Source: Rhizobium sp. 16-449-1b (GTDB lineage Bacteria > Pseudomonadota > Alphaproteobacteria > Rhizobiales > Rhizobiaceae). From it: a stretch of DNA of 64,000 nt. The notes under the pieces are model-generated. The model saw only the letters and a list, made by a program, of their open reading frames with translations. It was not told where the DNA came from and did no database searches. Made by a program: the position numbers and the translations under genes. The DNA is taken from assembly GCF_017741935.1 (NCBI RefSeq), contig NZ_JAGHMH010000028.1, forward strand, positions 186,001 to 250,000, written 5' to 3'. Below, piece by piece: positions 7,601 to 16,700 of the stretch. The first letter of the stretch is position 1, and the number at the start of each line of letters is the position of its first letter.

Positions 7601-10030
7601 TTAGTTTGGCAGAGCGTAGGCGATGACGTAGTCGCCACGGATATCCGACTGGCGTGCGCCGCCGGCCGAGATGATGACGTACTGCTTGCCTGTCTTCGGC
7701 GACTTGTAGGTCATCGGGCCGCCCTGGCTGCCGACGGGCAGACGGGCTTTCCAGACTTCCTTGCCGGTCGCCGTGCTGAAGGCGCGCAGGTAGAAGTCCT
7801 GCGTACCGGCGATGAAGATCAGGCCGCCCTGAGTGGCAAGCGTGCCGCCGAGCGTCGGCATGCCGATCGGGATCGGCAGACCCATCTTGATACCGAGCGG
7901 GCCGGTATCTTCAACGGTGCCGACAGGAACCTGCCAGGCGATCTTCTGCGTCTTCATGTCGATTGCCGTCAGGCTGCCGAAGGGCGGAGCCTGGCAGGGA
8001 ATGCCGAGCGCCGACAGGAAGCGGTTCTTGTCGACCGCGTAAGGCGTGCCCTTCATCGGCACGAGGCCCATGCCGGTGTTGACGGACTCACCACCGCTGT
8101 TGACGGCCTTGGTCGGTGCGGCTTCCTTCATCTGGATCCACAGGCCGAGGCGCATGTCGTTGACGAAGATGTAGTTGGAGTTCGGATCGGTCGAAAGGCC
8201 GCCCCAGTTCATGCCACCCAGCGAGCCCGGGAAGTTGAGCGCGAGGTCGGTGCCCGGAACCGTGTAGACACCATCGTAGCGCATGCCCTTGAAGGCGATG
8301 CGGCACAGCAGCTGGTCAAACGGTGTTGCACCCCACATGTCGCTTTCGGTCAGCGTCTTGGCGCCGATCTGCGGCATGCCGACGGAGAGCTTCTGGGTCG
8401 GAGCATAGGGCTCGTTCGGGATGTTGCCGGGCTTGACCGGGACATCGTCGACCTTGGTCAGCGGCTGACCGGTTGCGCGGTCGAGCACGTAGAGCTGGCC
8501 GGCCTTGGTGCCGAACACCAGAGCCGGAACCGTGGTGCCATCGGCCTTCGGGAAGTCGATGAACGAAGGCTGCATCGGAACGTCGAAGTCCCACAGATCG
8601 TTGTGAACGGTCTGGTAGACCCACTTCTCGCGGCCGGTGGTGGCGTCCAGCGCCAGCATCGAGGCGCCGTACTTGTGGTCGAGATCCGTGCGGGTCGCGC
8701 CGTAAAGGTCGACCGATGGGCTACCGACCGGCATGAAAACGGTGTTGGTAGCCGGATCATAAGACATCGATGCCCAGACGTTCGGGGTCGAACGCGTGTA
8801 GCTTTCGCCCGGAGGCGGCAGGAGCGTGATATCAGGGTTGCCAGGGTCGAATGCCCAACGCAGCTGGCCGGTCACGACATCGAAGCCGCGCATGACGCCG
8901 CCAGGCATGTCGGTGCTGACGTTATCGGCAACGCGGCCGCCGACGACGACGGTGGTGCCGGCAAGCGTAGGCGCCGAGGTCAGAACGTAGCTCGGATCAG
9001 CCGCCTGGCCCATACCGACCTTCAGGTCGACGCGGCCATTGGTGCCGAAGTCAGGGCAGAACGCGCCGGTGTCGGCGTCGAGCGCGATCAGCTCGGCGGT
9101 GATCGTGTTCATCAGGATCCGGCGTTCGCAAAGCGCGCCGGGTGCGACGTTGACCGCGGTGACCGGCGTGGAGTTCGGTGCCGAAGGCTGTTCGAGCGCG
9201 CGCGTCGCATCGAAATAGGCGAGGCCACGGCAACGCATCCAGACGGACGACTTGGCGTTGATCTCGGCCTTCCAGATTTCCTTGCCAGTATCGGCATCGA
9301 TCGAGATGACGTTGTTGTGCGGGGTGCACACGAACACGCGGTCGCCGACCTGCAGCGGGGTTTCCTGGTCCTCCGCGCCGTTGGCGCCGGGGCTGATCGG
9401 CGTGTCGCCGGTGTGGTATTCCCACGCAACCTTCAGATCGTTGACGTTATCGACGTTGATCTGATCGAGCGCCGCGAAGCGGCTGCCGCCCGAGGTGTTG
9501 CCGTAGGCTTCCCAGTTCTTCTGCTCGCGAGCCGGGTCGACCGGCGTACGGGCCGGGCCGGCGCCGCTGGCCACGACCGGCGGATGCGGAATGAACATGC
9601 CGTAGAAGGCTGCGCCGGTGCCGATCGCGAGGATCAGAGCAAGGCCGAACGAAGCGCCGTAAGCGGGCGTGCGGCCGGCCGAGCGACGCAGCAGCGGGAA
9701 GGAGAGCGCAACGACGATGGAGCCGACGGCAATCGCCAGCAGTCGCGAGATCAGCGGCCAGAACTCAAAGCCGGCGTCCCAGATGGCCCAGATAGCCGAG
9801 AGCACGAAGATGAGCCCGAAGAGCAGGGCGCCCAGCGGCTTGCGCCGAATGATGAGCAGGCCTGCGATGACCAGTCCGATGCCGGCGAGCAGGAAGTACC
9901 AGCTGCCGCCCAGCGAGACGAGCTTGCCGCCGCCGATAGCGAAAAACAACCCGGCGAGCGTGACGACCACGCCGAGCAATACCAGCCACAGGCGACCTAA
10001 CAGCGCCGGTGGGTTCGGTGATTTATCCAT
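7601..10030 (-). CDS. gcd: Membrane-bound PQQ-dependent dehydrogenase (glucose/quinate/shikimate family)
   Basis: An 809-residue inner-membrane quinoprotein. About the first 150 residues form five membrane helices (LWLVLLGVVVTLAGLFFAI onward), as in E. coli Gcd (796 aa); the rest is the periplasmic eight-bladed PQQ domain with the opening WEAYGNTSGGSRFAALDQIN, the repeated W-docking motifs and PVGSQGGPMTYKSPKTGKQYV near the end. It oxidises an aldose (most likely glucose to gluconate) or a cyclic polyol such as quinate and passes electrons to ubiquinone. Choice between glucose and quinate/shikimate cannot be made by eye. ATG 10030 has GAGG upstream. No pqq biosynthesis gene is in the window, so PQQ must come from elsewhere. 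Confidence 0.93.
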   Translation of the reverse strand: MDKSPNPPALLGRLWLVLLGVVVTLAGLFFAIGGGKLVSLGGSWYFLLAGIGLVIAGLLIIRRKPLGALLFGLIFVLSAIWAIWDAGFEFWPLISRLLAIAVGSIVVALSFPLLRRSAGRTPAYGASFGLALILAIGTGAAFYGMFIPHPPVVASGAGPARTPVDPAREQKNWEAYGNTSGGSRFAALDQINVDNVNDLKVAWEYHTGDTPISPGANGAEDQETPLQVGDRVFVCTPHNNVISIDADTGKEIWKAEINAKSSVWMRCRGLAYFDATRALEQPSAPNSTPVTAVNVAPGALCERRILMNTITAELIALDADTGAFCPDFGTNGRVDLKVGMGQAADPSYVLTSAPTLAGTTVVVGGRVADNVSTDMPGGVMRGFDVVTGQLRWAFDPGNPDITLLPPPGESYTRSTPNVWASMSYDPATNTVFMPVGSPSVDLYGATRTDLDHKYGASMLALDATTGREKWVYQTVHNDLWDFDVPMQPSFIDFPKADGTTVPALVFGTKAGQLYVLDRATGQPLTKVDDVPVKPGNIPNEPYAPTQKLSVGMPQIGAKTLTESDMWGATPFDQLLCRIAFKGMRYDGVYTVPGTDLALNFPGSLGGMNWGGLSTDPNSNYIFVNDMRLGLWIQMKEAAPTKAVNSGGESVNTGMGLVPMKGTPYAVDKNRFLSALGIPCQAPPFGSLTAIDMKTQKIAWQVPVGTVEDTGPLGIKMGLPIPIGMPTLGGTLATQGGLIFIAGTQDFYLRAFSTATGKEVWKARLPVGSQGGPMTYKSPKTGKQYVIISAGGARQSDIRGDYVIAYALPN

Positions 10031-10441
10031 TGAATAGCCTCATTGCATATCCGGCAAACGAAAATGGAAAGCCTGCAACGCGAAATGCTCGCCGCGCTCG
10101 TCCGCCGTTCGGTTAGCTGTCTTAACGACAGCAGGCGAAAAGTGGCAGTTTCGAGCGCATGCAGGCAGGCGAACCATGATTTACGAAAAGCGGCGCATTC
10201 GGCGCCAATCCGGGAAATCTGCAAAAGTCCATCAGGCTCGTCCTACGTGGTTCGAAGATTCACGCGTCAGGCACCGACGGAGGGAGACAGCACCTTAACG
10301 TCTCCAACCCTGCGCTGGATATATCGCCAGCGGCTGCATGGTGGCAAGTGCTATTTTAGACGGATGAATAACGAGCGGCGAGGGGATCGCGGGCTCGGAT
10401 TCTGCGTTGGGAAAGCATTCCGGATTCCGGCGCTCAAAGTT
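10031..10441. other. Non-coding gap upstream of the PQQ dehydrogenase
   Basis: This 411-base stretch lies between the start of the dehydrogenase and the stop of the exported protein gene, both on the minus strand. It must contain the dehydrogenase promoter. I see no convincing gene, repeat or perfect hairpin in it; the plus-strand frame crossing it has no recognisable protein features. Confidence 0.5.
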
Positions 10442-11011
10442 TCAGAACGGGTTCGTCGTGGCGCTTTCGATCTTCACCGGTTTCTTGTTCGACAGCCGTT
10501 CGATGCAGCCGGCATAGGTGGCATGCATGGGATAGATACGCGATGTCGGAATGACCCAGTCGGGCTCATTGCCCTGGAACGAGACATTGATGTCAGCCAT
10601 TCCGCTGAGTGCGGCGCGAATAATACCCTGAACACCGCCCGCATTCGAATTCCCAGGCAGGCTCCAGACACGCAGGCTCTTGCTGTCGGCGCCGATGGCA
10701 GGCACCTCCATGCTGTTGCTCTTACCTGTTACCGAAACCTGTGTGGAGAGGTGCTCCGGGAGCGACCATGCATCGTTCTTGATGATCCAGGACGCATCCT
10801 TGAGGCTTTCGCGGAATTCGACGGTCTTTCCCGTCATGCTGTCCCAAACCAGCGCGCAATAGGGCTCGCCGCCATTATGGACATAACCGATCGACCATTG
10901 GCGGGACGATCCGATCCATTCCTCGGTGCCGTTGGCAACCAGCGGAGCGGCGGCGCTGAAGAGAGCGGCAGCAAGAACAACTCTCGCGGAAAGAACGGCG
11001 AACGGTCTCAT
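10442..11011 (-). CDS. Hypothetical exported protein
   Basis: A 189-residue protein with a clear Sec signal peptide (MRPFAVLSARVVLAAALFSAAAPLVANG, cleavage near residue 27), so it is probably periplasmic. The mature part has two cysteines far apart (in EPYCAL and AGCIERL) that could form a disulfide, and a central LRVWSLPGNSNAGG segment. I do not recognise a family. A plus-strand frame covers the same DNA but lacks a signal peptide or any domain, so the minus frame is preferred. It is followed by the PQQ dehydrogenase on the same strand but 411 bases away, so a shared transcript is uncertain. Confidence 0.7.
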   Translation of the reverse strand: MRPFAVLSARVVLAAALFSAAAPLVANGTEEWIGSSRQWSIGYVHNGGEPYCALVWDSMTGKTVEFRESLKDASWIIKNDAWSLPEHLSTQVSVTGKSNSMEVPAIGADSKSLRVWSLPGNSNAGGVQGIIRAALSGMADINVSFQGNEPDWVIPTSRIYPMHATYAGCIERLSNKKPVKIESATTNPF

Positions 11012-11230
11012 TTTTCCGTACCTCAGTGCAACACGGCTTGGCCTTCAGGGCGTTGCCCTTGAACCGTCCTTGTCGCACAAACAGGTTTCAAACCGGTGAA
11101 TCGCCGCGCTTCCCGTTCGTCACGACTGCCTGCTTGTGTGTCAGGGTGTCGATCGGCACGTCTCCGATGTCGGCCAACTGCATGCGGGCAAACGGTGCCG
11201 CGCCCGTTGGTATCGAGTAGGCCCGCGGCG

Positions 11231-12475
11231 CTACGAGTGGATGGCAGTAAGCGCTGCGATGACTTCCCGCGCCGCGCGCTGGCCGCTTTGAAGCGCACCG
11301 TGTGCGGTCGAGAAATCGCTCGTGTGGGTAGCCTCGCCGGCGAAAAAAACGCGCTCGTCGAAGGGCTTGGCAAGCGCGATACGGGCGTCGGCCTGGCCGG
11401 GCAGGGCGTGGCTATACGCGCCTCCGATCGAAGCCGTTCTTGCCCAATCCGACGCTATGAGCGGACGAAGATTGCGCCTGATGTCGCCGCCGAAGAGACG
11501 CACGAGCTGATCCGTCGCGCGGGCGAATACAGCCTTATGGCCCTCTTCTGCCACGAGGCGCGCCCCCGCACCACCCAGGTAGCACTCGATCACGGGCTGG
11601 CCGAACGGCCGAATATAGTAGCTGCCGGTCGAAGCATCCCGGGGATCGCCGATGAGGTGGGTCTCATTCTCGAAGGGCGCCGATCCGGTGATTTCGAAAA
11701 ACAGTTTCTCGTTCCAGCCTAGAGGCAGACGCTGCGCCGCCTGCCGCCAGGGGTCAAAGGCGGATGGCCAGCGGATCGAATCTCCTGCCAATACGTTGGT
11801 GGATGTGGTGACGATCACCGCTTTGGCGCGCACTGTCCCTGAAGGCGTCTTGACCTCAACGCGCCGCCCGTCAAGCGTGATGGCCTCAACGGGCGTGGAC
11901 AGGCTGACGACCGCCTGAACAGGCATTGCGGCGCTGACAAGCGTGCCGTAGCCCGCGGGCACACGCCAGTTGAGATCAGTCGAGGCCTCGTCGTAGGCGG
12001 CGTAGTCCTTGCAGGAAATGCGCTGGAGTTCGTCTCCGCTGATGTAGCCGCTCAGCGCCTGCAGATAACTCGTCCACCCGTCCGCCGGATCGATCGCGTC
12101 GGCGGCGACGTCGGAGCGAGGGGGATTGGTCGCAACACGCTCGCTCCACCGTTCAAACGCCAGGTACGCATCTTCTCGTTCGGATTGGGTAAAACCCAGA
12201 TCACGGAACTGATCACCCCAGGCGGACGGTCCGCTATCGACATCAAAGCCGATCTCGCCCGCCAAGCCGACCCAGGGATTTCTGTCGGCGGAGTGCAGCC
12301 AGCCGCAGCCGATATCGACGACACTGCCTGCCGCTTGTTGTGTAAAGGCGCGGCCACCGGTCCGGGGTAGGGCTTCCAGAACCAGGACCTTCAACCCGGC
12401 TTCGGCGAGACCGCGGGCAGCGCCTGTGCCAGCGGCGCCAGCGCCAACGACTACGACATCAGGATCTTCGGTCAT
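11231..12475 (-). CDS. Flavin-dependent amine oxidase / FAD oxidoreductase
   Basis: The 414-residue protein opens with a Rossmann FAD-binding motif VVVVGAGAAGTGAARGLAEAG, followed by VLEALPRTGGRAFT (the RxGGR of flavin amine oxidases) and DIGCGWLH. Near the end ERVFFAGEATHTSDFSTAHGA is the second FAD-contact motif of the monoamine oxidase family. It probably oxidises an amine to an aldehyde with release of ammonia and peroxide; the substrate is not predictable. At 414 residues it is a little shorter than most family members but complete. It is transcribed away from the LysR gene at 12745, which makes that protein its likely regulator. Confidence 0.88.
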   Translation of the reverse strand: MTEDPDVVVVGAGAAGTGAARGLAEAGLKVLVLEALPRTGGRAFTQQAAGSVVDIGCGWLHSADRNPWVGLAGEIGFDVDSGPSAWGDQFRDLGFTQSEREDAYLAFERWSERVATNPPRSDVAADAIDPADGWTSYLQALSGYISGDELQRISCKDYAAYDEASTDLNWRVPAGYGTLVSAAMPVQAVVSLSTPVEAITLDGRRVEVKTPSGTVRAKAVIVTTSTNVLAGDSIRWPSAFDPWRQAAQRLPLGWNEKLFFEITGSAPFENETHLIGDPRDASTGSYYIRPFGQPVIECYLGGAGARLVAEEGHKAVFARATDQLVRLFGGDIRRNLRPLIASDWARTASIGGAYSHALPGQADARIALAKPFDERVFFAGEATHTSDFSTAHGALQSGQRAAREVIAALTAIHS

Positions 12476-12744
12476 CTACATTGCCTAGGTGGTTCTCTTG
12501 GCAAGCCGGGCATGAAACGGCTCGGTAAATATGAACTCTAAAATAACGCATCGATCAATTCCGGTCATGTCCCAACGGTCGCCGGCGGCTCTGTGCCGGA
12601 TCGTGCGGAGCATCGAATTTCTCGTCAAGCGAAATACCGCCCAGCGCTTGGTTCTTCCCCTGCTATCCGGTTGCGTTTTCAGCGGGCGAGACAATCGGCG
12701 AGATCGGCGCTATACGTCGGTGGAGTTATGTCCGGGGTTCATGA

Positions 12745-13638
12745 ATGCAGCGCGAAGAGTTGGTCGATCTGAATGCTTTCCTGATGGTGGCGGAAGAGCA
12801 AAGCTTTACGCGCGCCGCAGCCAAGCTTGGTACCTCGCAATCGGCGCTCAGCCACACGATCAGGCGTTTGGAGACAAGGTTAGGCGTCCGGCTTCTCACG
12901 CGCACGACACGGAGCCTTGCGCCCACGGAAGCAGGCGAGCGCCTGCTTGGTACGTTGCGGCCCGCGCTGGATAGCATTGCCACGGAGCTCGGTTCGCTGA
13001 GCGAGCTGCGCGAAAGGCCGGCCGGAACGATCCGCATCACGACGTCCGAGCACGCGGCCAACACCGTGCTCTGGCCGACGCTCGAACGAATGCTCGTCGA
13101 CTATCCCGACATTCACGTCGAGCTCAGCATTGATTCCGGCCTGATCGATATCGTCACCGAACGGTTCGACGCGGGCGTTCGGCTGGGAGAGGCGTTGGCG
13201 AAGGACATGATCGCGACGCGCATTGGTCCCGCCTTACGTATGGTGGTGGTTGCGTCACCGGCCTATTTCGAAGGCAAGAGCAAGCCGGTTCTGCCACAGG
13301 ATCTAGCCGACCACACCTGTATAAACCTGCGCCTGTTAAGCGCGGGTGGGCTCTATACTTGGGAGCTGGAAAAGGACGGGCGCGAGGTCAGGGTTCGCGT
13401 CGATGGCCAGCTTACCTTCAACAATGTCCGCATGATCGTTCGTGCGGCTGTCGCCGGCTTCGGCCTTTGCTTCGTGATGGAGGACATGGTGGCCGAGCAT
13501 CTTGCTGACGGCAGGCTTGTGCGCGTGCTGGAGGACTGGTGCCCGCCATTTGCCGGCTATCATCTCTATTACCCCAGCCGCCGCCAGCCATCCGCCGCCT
13601 TTGCTGTCCTCGTGGACGCATTGCGGTATCGCGGCTGA
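12745..13638 (+). CDS. LysR family transcriptional regulator
   Basis: A 297-residue DNA-binding regulator. The N-terminus has the LysR winged helix (LVDLNAFLMVAEEQSFTRAAAKLGTSQSALSHTIRRLE, residues about 6-43), then GVRLLTRTTRSLAPTEAG, and a periplasmic-binding-like effector domain (GTIRITTSEHA onward, residues about 92-297). It is of the CrgA/DsdC-like subgroup whose neighbours are often oxidoreductases. The 269-base gap to the divergent amine oxidase is where it would bind; I did not find an unambiguous T-N11-A box. Start ATG 12745 keeps the usual short N-terminal leader. Confidence 0.92.
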   Translation: MQREELVDLNAFLMVAEEQSFTRAAAKLGTSQSALSHTIRRLETRLGVRLLTRTTRSLAPTEAGERLLGTLRPALDSIATELGSLSELRERPAGTIRITTSEHAANTVLWPTLERMLVDYPDIHVELSIDSGLIDIVTERFDAGVRLGEALAKDMIATRIGPALRMVVVASPAYFEGKSKPVLPQDLADHTCINLRLLSAGGLYTWELEKDGREVRVRVDGQLTFNNVRMIVRAAVAGFGLCFVMEDMVAEHLADGRLVRVLEDWCPPFAGYHLYYPSRRQPSAAFAVLVDALRYRG

Positions 13639-13689
13639 TCCACAGCGGTGCCGCCTAGCCAATGGCGCTGCTCCGGCAAGAAATCAGGC

Positions 13690-13715
13690 GGCGCGGCATC
13701 GAGTAACGCCGCGCC
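13690..13715. terminator. Inverted repeat between convergent genes
   Basis: GGCGCGGC (13690-13697) and GCCGCGCC (13708-13715) form a perfect 8-bp stem with a 10-base loop between the convergent LysR and octad-repeat genes. There is no T run, so it may aid termination or RNA stability rather than be a classic intrinsic terminator. Confidence 0.5.
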
Positions 13716-13742
13716 CGCAGTCGCATTCGAACCGTGCCGACC

Positions 13743-16700
13743 CTATTCGAGATAGGACATGATCACCGACGCAACCTGAGCCTGCTCACTCGTGTCCGAT
13801 GCCGTTGCGGCCGAGGTCGCTGTCTCCGGCGGCGTGGTGGCCGTCGTCGTGGTCGCAGCGGCGGCGCTTGCGCCAGAGAGCGGGCCGTTGGTCAGCGCCT
13901 GCACCTGGGCTGAGGTCATCGCGTTGATCTGCGCCGGCGTGAAGGCTTCGGCCTGGCTCACCGTCAGCGCGCTGAGCGCCCTTGTGCTCAGGCCCGAAAC
14001 CGCACTGGAGCTCAGCGCGATGATGCTCTCGGGTGAGAAGCCAGCCAGGTCATCCGGGCCGAGGGCCGCGGCCTGAACGACGTTGAGCGCGCCGATCTGG
14101 GTCGTTGAAAGCATGCCGATCTGCGCCGTGCTCATCGCCACGACCTGGCTGTAGCTGAGCGCCGCCACCTGGCCCGTGGTCAGCGCAGCGATGTCGTTCG
14201 ACGGCAGGGTCGAAAACAGCGCTGTCGTCAGTCCCTTGATCGAGGTCGGCGTAATCGCCGCGAACTCTTCGGTCGACAGCGTCTGCAGCTGGTCGGTCGT
14301 CAAGCCGGCAAGTCCGCTCGAGCTCAAGGCCGCGATCTGGTTGGTGGAGAAGGTGCTGAACTGATCCGTGCTCAGTGCGTGGATCTGATCGCTGGTCAGG
14401 CCGGAAACCCCGGAACTGCCGAGAGCCGCGATCTCCTCGGTCGAAAGCGACGCGATGAAGCCCGTCGACAGCCCCTTCATGGCACCGGAGCTGATCGCGG
14501 CGAGCTTGGCGGGCGTCAGTGCGTCGAGGCTGGACGAGGTCAGCCCCTTCAGCGCATCCGAACTGAGCGCCGCGATCTGGCTTGTCGAGAGCTTCTCCAT
14601 CTGGTCGATGTTGAGCGCACCAGCCTGGCCGCTGCCGAGACCGGCGATCCCCTGCGCGCTCAGCGCCGCCACCTGCTCGACCGAGAGCACGGCGATATCG
14701 CCAGTGCTGAGCGCCGCGACCTGGGCCGAGCCCAGCGCGCCGATCTGGCCTGTCGACAGCATCTCGACCTGGCTTGTGCTCAGGGCGGCGATCTGGGCGG
14801 TAGAGAGACCGGCAATGCCCGCCGTGCTCAGCGCGCCGATCTGTTCGGCTGATAGCGAGGCGATCGTCGTCGGCGACAATCCGGAGATGGCTGCCGAGCT
14901 GATCGCCGCGATTTCAGCGGTGGTGAAGCTGTCGAGGTCATCCGTTCCGAGTGCCGCGATCTGTTTGGAGCTCAGCACGCCGATCTGCGTGCTGGTCAGC
15001 GCTTCAGCCTGGTCGACGCTGAGAGCCGCGATCTGGTCCGTGCTGAGCCCGGCAATGCCTGCGGTGCTCAGCGCCGCGATCTGGCTTGGCGAGAGCGAGG
15101 CAAGCGCTGCGGTCGACAGTCCGGAGATGGCCGACGAGCTGATTGCCGCGATCTCGGCCGTTGTGAAGCCGTCGAGATTGCCAGGCGTCAGAACCGCGAC
15201 CTGCCGTGAGGAGAGGGCGCCGATCTGTATGCTGGTCAGCGCCTCCATCTGGTCGCTGTGCAGTGCGACGAGCTGGCTGGTCGAGAGGCCCGCTATGCCA
15301 GCCGTGCTCAGTGCCGCGATCTGCTCCGGCGAAAACGCGCCGATGTCGGCCGTGTTCAGCGCCGCGATCTGCTTGGAGGTCAGCGCGCCGACCTGGGCGG
15401 TCGTCAGTGCTTCCACCTGATTGGTGCGCAGCGCGCCGATCTGGTCGCTGGTAAGGCCAGCAATGCCGGTGGGGCTGAGGGCCGAGATCTGGTCGCCCGA
15501 GAGTGAGGCGATCGCCGATGTCGAAATCCCCGCGATCGCGCTGGAGGTGATCGCGGCCATATCGGCGGTGCTGAAACTGTCGAGATCATCCGTTCCGAGT
15601 GCTGCGATCTGCTTCGAGTTCAGCGCGCCCACCTGAACGCTGGTGAACGCCTCGACCTGGCGCACACTGAGCGCGCCGATCTGATCGCTGGTCAGGCCCG
15701 CGATCCCCGCGGTGCCGAAGGCCGCGATCTGGTCGATCGAAAGCGCCGCGATACGGTCGGTGGCAAGCGCCCCGACCTGCTTGGAGCTCAACGCGCCGAT
15801 CTGCGCTGTTGTCAGCACCTCCACCTGGTTGGAGCCGAGCGCGGCCATCTGGCCGCTGGACAGACCCGAAATTCCGGCCGAGCTCATGGCGACGATCTGG
15901 GCCGTCGACAGCGCGCTGATCGCGCCGGTCGAAAGACCAAGGATGGCGCCCGAACCGATGGCCGCGATGTCGGCGGTGGAGAAGTGCGAGAGATCGTCCG
16001 TGCCCAGGGCGGCAATCTGCCTCGAGTTCAAGGCGCCGACCTGCAGGCTGGTCAGGGCCTCGGTCTGGTCGGTGCTCAATGCCGCGATCTGGTCGCTGCT
16101 GAGACCAGGAATGCCCGCCGTGCTCAATGCCGCGACCTGCGCGGTCGTCAGCGATGCGAGGTCGTCGGTGCCAAGCGCTCCGATCTGTCGCGAGCTCAAG
16201 GCTGCGATCTGGCTCGTGGTCAGCGCTCCGATCTGGTCGCTGCTGAGCGCGCTGATGAGATCGACCGTCAGGCCGGCGATGCCAGCGGTGCTGAGTGCCG
16301 CGATCTGGCTTGTCGTCAGCGTCGCGAGTGCTGCTGCCGACAGGCCGGCGATGGCGCCGGAGTTGATCGCGGCAATGTTCTTCGCCGACAGGATGGCGAT
16401 ATCGTCGGTGCTGAGCGCTGCCGTCTGCTTCGAGCTCAGCGCTCCGATCTGCGCCGACGTCAGCGCCTCCACCTGATCGGTGCGCAGCGCCGAGATCTGG
16501 CCGGTCGTCATTCCCGTGATGGCCGCCGTGTTCAGGGCCGCGATCTGGCTGGCGGAAAGTGCTGCGATCGTGCCGGTCGACAGCCCGGCGATAGCGCCGG
16601 AGCCGATGGCGGCCATATCCTTGGTCGAGAAGGTCGCGATGTCATCGGCGGTGAGGGCGGCGAGCTGCGAGGAGCTCAGGCCACTGATCTGGCTGCTGGT

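Noticed and set aside
10043..11062. A 339-residue plus-strand frame across the gap and the exported-protein gene
   Set aside because: It lacks any recognisable domain and covers a minus-strand gene with a clear signal peptide.
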